A DNA stretch of 64,000 nt from Akebia trifoliata. Its lineage: Eukaryota > Streptophyta > Magnoliopsida > Ranunculales > Lardizabalaceae. Both the position numbers and the translations under genes were made by a program. How positions within the stretch are numbered: the first letter of the stretch is position 1; each line of letters opens with the position of its first letter. The stretch spans positions 31,872,721 to 31,936,720 of the forward strand of contig CM030708.1 of the NCBI GenBank assembly GCA_017979445.1. Direction: 5' to 3'. The notes under the pieces are model-generated. The model saw only the letters and a program-made list of their open reading frames with translations, ran no database searches and had not been told where the DNA came from. Below, one piece after another: positions 23,700-33,797 of this stretch.

Positions 23700-24105
23700 T
23701 GAGTGAGAGAGGGAATTCAGTCGAGGTTTTCAATGGAGACGAAGTCGAAAACAATCGGTTTAATCTGGGTTTTCTATCGAGACAAAGGGTTTTCTGTCGG
23801 GACGAATGGGTTTGGTTTTCTGTCGAGACTTGATCGAGAGAGAGAGCAAGTTTAGTCTAGGTTTTCGATGGAGACGAAAAACAAATCAATTGTTCTCAGT
23901 CGTTCTGTCGAGACGAAAAGAGAGAACGTGAGTTAGTTTAAAAAACCTAAAAATTGAGGGAGTTGTTTGAAATTTTCAGAAATTTCGTTTCTTACAAGTG
24001 AACTGACGTGAGAACGAATTTGCGCCATTGTTATCTCTCCATCCAACGTCCAAGAAACATCAGTTTCTTATCTGGTTTTGAAGACGTCCGTCGAACAGTC
24101 CCCTA
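23370..24105. mobile_element. hairpin-family element carrying unrelated GA-rich cargo
   Basis: Left end GGGGCGGTTCAAGGGACATA with one hairpin arm pair at about 23410-23490. Then about 600 bp unlike the rest of the family: (GA)n runs and many copies of a GTTTTCTGTCGAGACGAA-like unit. The far end CGAACAGTCCCCTATG roughly mirrors the start and abuts (TA)n. It reads like captured DNA between family termini. No conserved protein recognised. Confidence 0.5.
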
Positions 24106-24118
24106 TGTATATATATAT

Positions 24119-24452
24119 GTTTTGTCCTACATGGGTTAGAAATTTTGGAATGGGCTAATTTTTGGTGAAGATGATCTCTATGGTGAGGAGATCATCCTCA
24201 CCAAAAATCAGTTCATTCCAAAACTTCTAACCCCATCAAAAATGATTTACAAAAAATTGATGGTCCACGATTTTTCAACTTGTAAACATGGGGCTAAAAT
24301 TTTTGGAATGGGCTGATTTTTGGTGAGGATGATCTTCTAATCATAGAGATCATCCTCACAAAAAATCAGCCCATTCCAAAACTTCTAACCCATGTAAGAC
24401 AAAACACATTTGTTAAAGTGTAGGATAAAGTTTAGGGTGTTGAACATTTCCA
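24119..24452. mobile_element. (TA)n-seated double-hairpin element I
   Basis: Left arm TGTTTTGTCCTACATGGG lacks the usual outer end; right end TTGAACATTTCCAT. Two hairpins at about 24146-24226 and 24302-24382 flank the ACGATTTTTCAACTTGTAAA spacer. Confidence 0.78.
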
Positions 24453-24467
24453 TATATATATATATAG

Positions 24468-24845
24468 GGTCGGGTTCTTACGACCCCTGTTACGACTCAT
24501 ATTGCGACACACCATTTTGTCTTATATGGGCAAAAATATTTGGAATGTGCTGATTTTTTGCGAGGATGATCTCTATGGTGAGGAGATCATCTTTGCCAAA
24601 AATCAGCTCATTATGAAACTTCTAGACCATCCAATTTTTGTTGAAAAATTATAGACCGTCCAATTTTTGTAAATCAATTTTGATGGGGTTAGAAGTTTTG
24701 GAATTGGATGATTTTTTGTCAGGATGATCCTCTCATCACAGAGATCATCCTCACAAAAAATCAGCCCATTCCAAACATTTTTGCCCATATAAGACAAAAT
24801 GGTGTGTCGCAATATGAGTCGTAATAGGGGTCGTAATAACGCTAT
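24468..24845. mobile_element. (TA)n-seated double-hairpin element J (different arms)
   Basis: The core hairpins are of the family type, but the outer arms are new: ACGACCCCTGTTACGACTCA and its inverse, followed by TATTGCGACACACCATTTTG. The outermost ends differ (GGGTCGGGTTCTT versus AATAGCGTTATT). Confidence 0.75.
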
Positions 24846-25073
24846 TTATATATATATATATATATATTCAGCATCAGTTAAAAAATCTCACGATGAAACT
24901 CAATCGTTGGATTGAGCACAATCCAATGGTCATAAATGCTCCCAATTACAAATCATGTCTAACTTAAAATCTTCAAATTATTATAATGACCATCTTACGT
25001 CAATTTTTGTGAAATTACTAAGACAACCCCATCAATTGTTTAAAAAAAAAAACCATCTATCTATATATATATA
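24846..25073. other. (TA)n plus unique AT-rich spacer
   Basis: Contains (TA)n, then TTCAGCATCAGTTAAAAAAT (as at 22645) and about 180 bp of unique sequence before the next (TA)n. Confidence 0.4.
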
Positions 25074-25434
25074 AGACGGATCATGAGACATATGTAAAAA
25101 TAATGATTCTTCAAAATATGGATTGGAAATTTCAGATTGAGCTAATTTTTTGTGAGATGGTCCCTATGATAAGAAGACCATTCTCACAAAAAATCAGCTC
25201 AATCTAAAACTTGTAAACCCATCAATACTGGTTTACAAATTATTGGTAAAAAATCGGCGATCCACATTCTAAATCACTTTTGATTGGATTAGAAGTTTCA
25301 GATTGGACTGATTTTTTTTAAGGATGATCTTCTCATCATAGAGATCATCCTCACAAAAAATTAGCTAAATCCGAAATTTCTAACCTATATTTTGAAAAAT
25401 TATTATTATTACATATGTCCCATGATTCATCCCC
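25074..25434. mobile_element. (TA)n-seated double-hairpin element K (sister core)
   Basis: Arms AGACGGATCATGAGACATAT and the inverse of GGGGATGAATCATGGGACAT. The core uses the TCAGATTGAGCTAATTTTTT variant shared with H. Confidence 0.72.
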
Positions 25435-25453
25435 ATATATGTATATATACATA

Positions 25454-25828
25454 GGGAAGGATTCGGAGGCCCTAAAGAGAACCAAATATTGTGCCAAACA
25501 TTTTTCAAAATAAGGGTTAGAAGTATCAAAATGCGTTGATTTTTTTTTTTTTTTGTGAGGATGATCTCTATGATGAATAGATTATCCTCACAAATAATTA
25601 GCGCATTACAAAACATCTAACCCTAGTTTACAAGTTGAAGAATCATGCATCGTCCGATTTTTGTAAATCAGTTTTGATGGGGTTAGAAATTTTGGAATGG
25701 GCTGATTTTTTGTGAGGATGATCTTCTCATCATAGAGATCACCCTCACAAAAAATTAGCCCATTCCGAAACTTCTAACCAATAGATTGAAAAAATGTTTG
25801 GCTCTCTTTAGGGCCTCCGAATGCCACA
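25454..25828. mobile_element. (TA)n-seated double-hairpin element L (different arms)
   Basis: Arms ATTCGGAGGCCCTAAAGAGA and the inverse (CTCTTTAGGGCCTCCGAAT). The core is of the family type with GATGATCTTCTCATCATAGA loops. The outermost ends differ (GGGAAGG versus TGTGTGGC). Confidence 0.75.
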
Positions 25829-25844
25829 CATATATATTTGATAT

Positions 25845-26095
25845 TCGGGTATCCTTGTAAACAGCGGATCGAGCCCGTATATGAACTTTGCCCAATCCAT
25901 AGACCATGATCTTGTCAAAGGATTGGTCTCGAGGCACATGCAACTCCATACATGACACGCACTGGGCAAGAAATGGTGCGCCTTTACGGGTGGCTCCTGA
26001 GGAAATAATGCTCATATAGGATATCGAACTCAATACCCACTGGCATTAACTGCTTATCAGTCCGAAATTGCCATTGAGCCAACCCCTCGGGGTTA
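25845..26095 (-). mobile_element. tRNA-derived SINE
   Basis: On the minus strand the head reads GGGGTTGGCTCAATGGCAA (box A-like TGGCTCAATGG). About 50 bp later comes GGGTATTGAGTTCGATATCC (box B-like GAGTTCGATAT), the spacing of a tRNA promoter. A tRNA-unrelated body runs to about 25845. It is too degenerate to be a functional tRNA gene. Clear target duplications were not found. Confidence 0.6.
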
Positions 26096-26256
26096 GGTTT
26101 ATATCTTTGTGTATTTGATTTATCAATTTGTTTGATTCAAAGTTTGATTATCTAGTTTTTCACTTTAGGACAAACTTGATTCGTAGGGATATGCAAAGAT
26201 AATTCGTTCATCGTATTATCTTTATTATTTGTTCACCGAACTTAAATATAAAAATT

Positions 26257-26428
26257 GAGTTCTGACGATCTAAGTCACTTTTTCTATACTCACTTTGGAT
26301 TCACCCTTCACATCACCATACAAAACTATAAATATATGTCATTGTGTATCCTGAATCAAAGGATCTATACTTATGTAAAGGAAAAGTCCAAAGTGAGTAC
26401 ACAAAAGTGAGTCCGATTATCACAACTC
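26257..26428. mobile_element. foldback MITE, GTGATAAT family (diverged copy 4)
   Basis: Outer arms GAGTTCTGACGATCTAAGTC and the inverse (GAGTCCGATTATCACAACTC); inner arms TACTCACTTTGGATTCACCC versus AAAAGTCCAAAGTGAGTAC. The centre keeps TGTGTATCCTGAATCAAAGG and ATCTATAC. Confidence 0.7.
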
Positions 26429-27028
26429 ATAAAAATTTAATGAATTGAAACGGTCAATGTAGCAAATTGGTTAGTACGTATTTGTTGTCTTCTATTAATC
26501 AAGTGCAAATCATACTGTAAATTTGTTTGCTTCGTTCAAGTTGATTCAAGTTGGAACAAATCTAGTAACATAGGTTTACATTAGCTTTCACAATCACCAT
26601 AAGTTTATGTTCTTTTGGTCTTCCTCTCGTTTAAATTTTCAACTTGAATACTTCTTTTAATCAAAGTTGTAATCGATCTTCATTGAACACGTCCAATTCA
26701 TCTTAACCTTCTTTATCTTATTTTTCATTCTATTGGATTTATTCTTACATTTTTTTTTTCCAAATACATCCGTCTAGTTCAAAAGATCATGCAAATTAAA
26801 AACTTTAAAAGAACAAAAGAAAAATCTAACAAAATGTGAATTAATATGATGAAAAGGGGTGATAATATATATTTACAATGGGTTGGGTTTCCTTGAGTCA
26901 AGAATTGACACATGATCTTGATCGTGTAAATAGAAAATCCAACCTTTCGAAAATTATCATCGAGATAACTATCATTGGGGTATGTATGATCGGGAGACAT
27001 ACAATAAAAAATATTGGATGTTGTGTTT
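26429..27028. other. intergenic; part of a dispersed repeat
   Basis: AT-rich. A segment at about 26610-26760 (AAGTTGTAATCGATCTTCAT then TGAACACGTCCAATTCATC) is related to 40260-40400 (AACTGTAATCATTCTTCGTT then GAACACACTCAAACCATC). It is an unnamed dispersed repeat without coding capacity. Confidence 0.45.
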
Positions 27029-27033
27029 ACATG
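27029..27033. repeat. target-site duplication ACATG (left)
   Basis: Exact match to 28568-28572, flanking the solo LTR. Confidence 0.85.
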
Positions 27034-28567
27034 TGTGAACATGAGATTCTCCCTTTCGAATATCTCTCCTACTTGGGGTTTGGAGTCGACACTATTCCTT
27101 TATTTTATAAAAGGGTGTGTATGATCACCTAGAATGTATTTTTTTGAAAAAAATATTGTTTGACATTTGTGACTCTCGTACGGATAAGATCCATTTGTCC
27201 ACCTTAAATTTAGGTAAAGGGGTCCATATTAGGGAGTAGGGAAGGTGTTAGGCATCCTACTCCCTCTACCATTGGTGGTAATCTCGGATTTAGTCGATTA
27301 AAAATAAAAATGAAAAAATCAGAAAAAATATGATTTGTACCCTTGAGTACGAGGGATTTTGATTTTAATTTAAATTGTTAAGGGCCTCCTTATTGAGAAA
27401 AATAGACCTTTTTATGGCTCAAACTTTTTGTAGTGTGTGCATAAGTATAGAGAAATGAAAGAAGTAAAAGAAGAGAAGTAGAGGGGAGAGAAGAATGATT
27501 AGTTGTTTCTTTTTTTTCAAAAACCCACTTTGTTTTTTATTTAACCTAAAAAAGATGAGTCTTCTTTAACATGTCTTGGTTTACTTGAGAGTAAGTAGAG
27601 GGTTGAAAGTATAGAGAGTTGAGAAAAAGTTTAAATATTTTTTTTAGTAATGGTGTTTTTACATTTTTTTTCATTGGGGAGATTGTGTTGAGAATGAGGG
27701 GTGGTTTTATAGGATTTTGAGAGTTATTTTTAGGTGTGGGATGAGGTGAAATAATGAAAAAGAGTAGAATGATATGAGGATTTGAGAGAGATTGTCTATA
27801 TATTGAGGGTAGTGGAAGGGGGTTTTAGTGGGTCATTTGTAACCCAAATGAATTTGATCCTTCAACCCATTTGGGTTGAGTGTTAGGTGGAGGAATATGA
27901 GTAGTGTTTGGTTGAGAGAATGAGGGTGTAAGAAGGTGGTTTGTTTATTAGTATTAGGTAAGTTGAATGGAGTGGATTTTGGTTAGAAGAATGAGTTGTG
28001 TAAGGGATTAGGTGATTAGGTTTTGGAGGGTGAAGGATGTGATGACATGTGTCAAAAATGTGTGCTGATGGAGTTTTTAGATGAATTGATTAGAAATAAG
28101 GGATGTGGGTATGGCTTGTGAGGATGAGTTTGTAGGGAATGATGAGAGTAGGTTAGAGAAAGGTGTGGGTAGATGATTTTTTTAAAGAAAGATGATGGAG
28201 GTATGTAGTTGAATGAGAGAGATGGGTTGAGGTGGTAACATGTATCCCACTTTGATGATCTTAAGTGATTGGTTGTGATGTTTGGGCCTAGGTTTAGAGT
28301 TGGACTTGGGTAGGATAATTGGGTAGTTGATTGAATAGGGGTAGTAATGGGTTTTAAGCCCAATGGGCTTAGGGGGTGAGTTGAGTTGAATTTAATTATG
28401 GTTGGGTTGGATTGGGTTGAGAAGTGTAAAGGAGTCTTTGGGGTATGGGTCATGTAGAAAGATAAAAGATAATAGATTTTTGAAGGTTTGGGCCTTGGGA
28501 CCATTCCAATTTTCGTGAATTTTAAGGTATTTTACATTGAGGTCCTGTCCAAATTTTGGTGTCTACA
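27034..28567 (-). mobile_element. solo LTR, 1.53 kb, Gypsy-type, with 5-bp duplication
   Basis: Reading on the minus strand it starts TGTAGACACCAAAATTTGGA and ends GAATCTCATGTTCACA, flanked by perfect ACATG duplications. The TGTxGACACC start and a GTCGACTCCAAACCCC block near the 3' end are typical of some plant Gypsy LTRs. A proline/serine/histidine-rich ORF (28052-28504) is low-complexity read-through, not a gene. No internal domain remains, so it is a solo LTR. A diverged copy lies at 13400-14945 in the other orientation. Confidence 0.88.
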
Positions 28568-28572
28568 ACATG
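28568..28572. repeat. target-site duplication ACATG (right)
   Basis: Second copy of the 5-bp duplication at 27029. Confidence 0.85.
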
Positions 28573-29388
28573 ATCAAGATCACATATTATTTCTTGAGTC
28601 ATATTTCTCGAGTCAACAGACTCGACCCTTTACAACATTAAGACATTGCTCCAAACAACATTGAATTGACGATGTGATGTTTGGTCCAAAAATCAACCCA
28701 CATGTTCTTCTAGTACAATTGTAGAAGCCTACTGACCCAACTTCTTTGGGTGATCAACCAAGTGGTGGGCCTAACAGTAAGGTCAACAGATCCACTCCAC
28801 ATGGCATGGGTGACCTTTTTTTTTTTTTTTTTTTTTTTAAAACAAGGTACATTTTGGCAATATAAGGGGGTCAACTTGGGCTAGCCAAACCTAACCATGC
28901 ATTTAAGTAATCCCAGAGATTTGGGGCCAAACAATATTTTCTGGAGTCATCATGTCTCATGTTTTCATACTTATTTTTACTCCTCATTGGCATTCTTTTG
29001 GGTCATTTTCTCATTTTATTTTAACCTTTAATTTACAAATTCATTATAATTGTGATTGTTGTCAACTTACGTTAGACATTTTCCAACCATCCAACCGTGA
29101 CGTAAAAGCACACGACCCATTTCAAATATGGATCTCACAAAAATTGTTTCAAAATCAGTGTCTATTCTTTGCAGAAATTTCTGACCAAGAAAGAGATGTC
29201 CTAATAATGTGCTGATAACCGAATTAGAATCTAAAGACAAGTCAAAAAAAATCGAGTGTTGATTAGTAAAAGAACCTATAGAACAAAGAGTGACCAGTGG
29301 TCCGAAATTGACTGAATAGCGTTCCAAAATTGACCAATCATTTAACTATAGCTATAAACTAGGAAGTTAGGCTTAGACATTTGATTTT
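28573..29388. other. intergenic, no gene seen
   Basis: Contains a poly-T run at about 28816-28838, possibly an old minus-strand poly(A) tail. No coding region recognised. Confidence 0.4.
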
Positions 29389-29393
29389 AAGCA
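29389..29393. repeat. target-site duplication AAGCA (left)
   Basis: Repeated exactly at 29772-29776, flanking the small solo LTR. Confidence 0.82.
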
Positions 29394-29771
29394 TGTTGTG
29401 AGATGTCTAGTATTCTTATTGGGCTTTGACTTCAAGAGGCAAGGCAGTATCAAAAAGGACTTTTCCTGATGCGAAGTGGGCTCGGCCTAAATCAGGTTAG
29501 GCTACTCGATAAGGGCCATGTGGGGGTTCAGAGGCAATGCCCCCAAGGCTATTTATATATATATAGATATTGTATTTCGAGTAGGATTTCTTTATGTTTT
29601 CGCTTTGTACGATTCCTTGTGGCTGTGGACAGAGAGTCTGCGATCTTTATCATTGATAGTAGATTTTTCTCCTTCTACTCCGTGGATGTTGGTAATTTGC
29701 CAAACCACATAAATCTTGTGTGTTCGTTTTGTTTTTTTTTATCTTTACTCTTGTCCCACTTCTGCCCAACA
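29394..29771 (+). mobile_element. solo LTR, 378 bp, Copia- or TRIM-like, with 5-bp duplication
   Basis: Starts TGTTGTGAGATGTC and ends CTTCTGCCCAACA (TGTTG ... CAACA), flanked by AAGCA on both sides. Near the 3' end it carries CGTGGATGTTGGTAATTTGC then CAAACCACATAAATCTTGTG, a block common in the U5 region of plant Copia and TRIM LTRs. The 104-codon ORF inside is accidental. No primer-binding site follows, so it is solo. Confidence 0.85.
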
Positions 29772-29776
29772 AAGCA
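29772..29776. repeat. target-site duplication AAGCA (right)
   Basis: Second copy of 29389-29393. Confidence 0.82.
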
Positions 29777-32029
29777 ACATTAGCTCCCTAGGCCTCTCTT
29801 TTACTGTAGGGAATGTCCAAGGCATTGTCACAAAATTCTCCGCATTTTTTCAAAGATCAAGAAATATTCGTTGAATAAGGCATCAGCTGATTAAATCAAC
29901 GAATTGACAAATTAATGGGTGATACCATCATCTTCAACCTTCATTCTTTTCTTTCTTCGAAAATCTTGTTAAACATTCTTTAGTATTTTTTCAAATTCAT
30001 AAAAGTTTGTGTCATACAACTCTGTAGAAGCACTTCATACAATTGAAGTGAGTGACAACAAAAGGAAAAAAAAAATGCAGTAAAAATAGGAATGTAATTT
30101 TCCATGAAAACAAATTATCATCCACATCTAATCATGGAATGATCGCACAGATTAGAGTTTTCAAAACTTGCAAATCCTAGATGTAGTTGGGCTTTTCTGG
30201 ACTACATATACTCAAAAGTGATTTCATTTTCCATTTTGGAGAATGGTTCTCCTGCTGGCCTAGTTGATGATCTGGAGAATCATTCACATACAATCAGCCT
30301 CGTTGGTTATACTTGCATGTATTGGTCCTATTAAATCTGGACCATGGGATCACCAATGCCTAAGTTGGCCTGGCCACTTTCGGACTACACCACTAATGAG
30401 CATCGAGAACAAATTCTTTTCACATCACACTGACGACTAAATGTGGATGAAAGATTTCGGATCACGTACCTTGTAATCTAATCAAGCCTTGTAATAGTGT
30501 TAACCAACCAACTACTCTAAAAGACTGATCTGTTGGAGAAGGGAAGAACTATGAATATAAGAGGGTCACGGGGCTTAACTGGGATATGACACTCCCAAGA
30601 GTGGAGGAAAATATACACTCAACAAATAGGCTGCATAAGGTGCCATGATGGTCTAACATTACTTGCATGACTTGTACATCATACAAATAGATCACATTGT
30701 GTGCCACAGGAGATGCCACATGCACTCCTGTTGTGGATCCTTTCCACTTGGAATCGAGCAAAGTGGACTAGTTCGTAAGGTTTGGTGGTTGTGAAGGGAC
30801 AACGATGACACATGGATAGAACCATGGGTGGCCCAATGAAGGTCTCTCACGGAACGAAAGCTAAGAAAGTATTGGACTTACGTGATAAGGCTCCCGTACT
30901 AAACAAGTAATTAAAACCATCCCCAAGAGACCCACTTGAGCTCGCCTCGACTCCTGTTCTCTATTCCTCTGCTTCGTGTCCTGCACCACTCTATCCATCA
31001 TTGATGCAGTGATGACCAAATGACAACTGACTTGGTTTAGATAGAAATCAGAGCCCACCACATCCATTTGGTGGTAGACATGTGCATCCACACGGGCCTC
31101 ACATAGTTGTTATGTGGCCCAAGCTCAACTTAAGTTGCTAAAAATGTTCTTATTTCCGTGCTCAATGTGAAAGACAGGATTGATGTAGGGCCAATCCATG
31201 CCTCAAGAATTAGGTTTGCACGATTAGAGTTGGAACCGTTGAAAAGGTTCAATTTGATCTTGAACATGTTTTATCTAGATGGCTGTTTGGCGTGCATATG
31301 TGCGGAGTGATGGGCCCAAATTCAAGCGTTTACAGCCCCAGGGTGTTGCCATCAAATGGCATCGAAAACCATGAGTGCACTGGCATGATATCTTCCAACT
31401 CCCAAGGGTATAGGATCTCTGCACTCTTTCATTGAATGGGTCACAGTCCAATATACAAGAAAGCAACCCAAAAAAATTTTAATCCATTATTTTTTTTTTT
31501 TTTCTTTTTCTCCAAGCAGAAACTGTCTCCCATGAGCCCATAAAATTGCAGGTTTAGATAAGACCAACTTTAAGTGCACATTGTGGGCCCGGAATGGTCT
31601 CAGTGGATCAATTGGATAAGTCTGGATCCATTCAGTATGTGCTACATGGATATGTTTACAATCAAGAATATAAATGTTACATTGCCACTTATCGACAGAA
31701 CAGAAAAACCAAAAACAAAAACAAAACAAAACAAAAAAAAAGACAGAATTGCAGAAATAAGTACATAAAACTAAGGACTGTTAGTTGGATCAAATATAGC
31801 CTTGACATATATATTGCTCCAAAACTTCTTTTTCTATAAAAAACCTTACTTCATTTTAAAATTTTATTTATTTATTTATTATAAGAACATAATTTAAAAA
31901 TACAGACTATGAGAGAAAAAAGGCTAGGGGCAATTATATCTGTAAAGGCAGTCTTTAGGTCATATTTTTAGTGGCAAACTGGCAAGAAATTGTGCTTCAA
32001 TGAAATTTTCTCAAAAATCTAAAACCCCA
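29777..32029. other. intergenic, unassigned
   Basis: About 2.2 kb of unassigned DNA. The part at 30250-31470 is less AT-rich than its surroundings and could be old transposon DNA, but no domain or terminal repeat was recognised. Short minus-strand ORFs there (for example 30861-31091) match nothing I know. Poly-T at about 31493-31503 and an A-rich tract at 31700-31742. Confidence 0.4.
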
Positions 32030-33430
32030 AAAAATCAGGTACCAACTACTGCTTTGGAAATCAAAGAAACCATCTTGGAGTCTGTTTGAGATTGGAGCAA
32101 CCATTATTCTACTCATCTTCTGTTGAGAAATCTACACTCCATTGAAAAATAAATGAAACTTATATATTAAAAAAAAAAACTAGCAAACAAATCAGTTGGA
32201 ATGAGTAAATAGAGAACTGTGGGGTCAAGAAAAACTACACCACCACCATTTTGGGGTCTGTTTGAGGTTGGAGGAACCCCCCTCTTGAACTCTTATCTTC
32301 TGTTGAGTAATCTACATTCCATTACATAAAATTGATTAAAACCATCAAGCAAGACTATTGGGGTGTGCGTGTATATAGAGAAGTGAGGTCGAGAAAACTA
32401 CAACACTACCATTTTGGGGTCTGTTTGAGGTTTGAGCCAACCCCTCTTCAATTCATCTTCTGTTGAGCAATCTACATTCTATTACATAAAACTGATTAAA
32501 ACCATCAAGCAAGTCATTTGTGTGTGAGTGTGTGTGGGTGGGGGCGGTTGTATATAGAGAAGTGAGGTTGAAAAACTACAACACCACCATTTTGGGGTCT
32601 GTTTGAGGTTTGAGCCAACCCCCTCTTCCACTCAGCTTCTTTTAGCTAGCTACATTCTTGAAAAATGCATGAAACATATTAATAAACCAGGCAAACAAAT
32701 CAGTTGGGAGTGAGAATATAGAGAAGTGGGGTCAATAAAAACTACAGCACCAATTTGGGGTCTGTTTGAGGTTGGAGCCACCCCTCTTGAACTCTTTATC
32801 TTTATCTTTTTTTTGATTGATCTCTTGAACTCTTATCTTCTGTTCAGCAATCTACATTCCATTACATAAAACCGATTAAAACCGTCAAACAAGTCAATTG
32901 GGGTGTGTAAATAAAAGTGAGGTTGAGAAAACTACAACACAACCATTTTGAGGTCTGTTTGAGGTTTGAGCCAACCCCTTCTTCAACTCATCTTCTGTTG
33001 AGCAATCTAAACTTCATTGAAAAACGCACAAAACTTATTATTAAAAATAAAAAGCCAGCAAACAAATCAGTTGGAGAGAGATTATAGAGAAGTAGGGTCA
33101 AGAAAAACTACAACACCAATTTGGGGTTCGTTTGAGGTTTGGGCCAACCCCTCTTCATCTCATCTTCTCTTTAGCAATCTACACTCTTGAAAAATGGATG
33201 AAACATAAAACCCAGGAAACAAATCAGTTGGAATGAGAATATAGAGAAGTGGGGTCAAGAAAAACTACAAAACCAATTTGGGGTCTTTTTGAGGTTTGAG
33301 CCAACCCCTTCTTGGACTCTTATCTTCTGTTCAGCAATCTACCTTCCATTGAAAAATACATAAAACTTATTAAAATCATCAAAGCAAACCTGGAGTATGT
33401 GTACATAGAGAAGTTAAGTTGAGAAAAATA
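32030..33430. repeat. degenerate tandem repeat array, about 8 units of 157-192 bp
   Basis: The block TTTGGGGTCTGTTTGAGGTT recurs, with variation, at about 32073, 32251, 32414, 32592, 32755, 32947, 33120 and 33277. Each copy is followed by GAGCCAACCCCTCTT, then TCATCTTCTGTTGAGCAATC then TACATTCCATT, and then ATAGAGAAGTGAGGT-GAGAAAA. Spacing alternates near 178 and 163 bp in the first half. It ends about 370 bp from the stop codon of the heat-stress factor gene and so lies in its 3' flank. Confidence 0.88.
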
Positions 33431-33797
33431 CAAAAACCTTATGACAAATCAAGACAAGATAAGAAAAGACTCTTCCATGCTAAGGCTGCAAGCTGCTAAG
33501 ACAAGAGAAATGAGAGGGACAGATTCAAAGAAGTTTACTGAAAAACAAACAATTTGGAAGAACACAGCAACACAAGACACTTCTAAGGATACACAGCTTG
33601 GTTTTCTTCCCTTCTCTCATTAACTGCTTTTTGTATCTACTAGTGGTCCTGTCAAGAGAGAAATGATTCCATATGAAAATTTCTAATTTTTCCTAGCTGT
33701 TTTAGAGAGAACCCATGGTGTCTCCTACCAAGACAAGCGAATTGAAGCCATGGAATCGAAGTGGAGGATCACCAAAGCCGAATAAGTTTGAACTTCA

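Noticed and set aside
20752..25828. CRISPR-like array of hairpin repeats
   Set aside because: The genome is eukaryotic and the units are palindromic transposon-like elements separated by (TA)n, not unique spacers of constant length.
25845..26095. Functional tRNA gene
   Set aside because: Box A and box B-like sequences are present, but the cloverleaf cannot be formed and a tRNA-unrelated body follows; SINE is the better call.
28052..28504. 150-codon minus-strand ORF
   Set aside because: It lies wholly inside the solo LTR, is Pro/Ser/His low-complexity, and has no domain.
29469..29783. 104-codon ORF
   Set aside because: It overlaps the 378-bp solo LTR and crosses its boundary.
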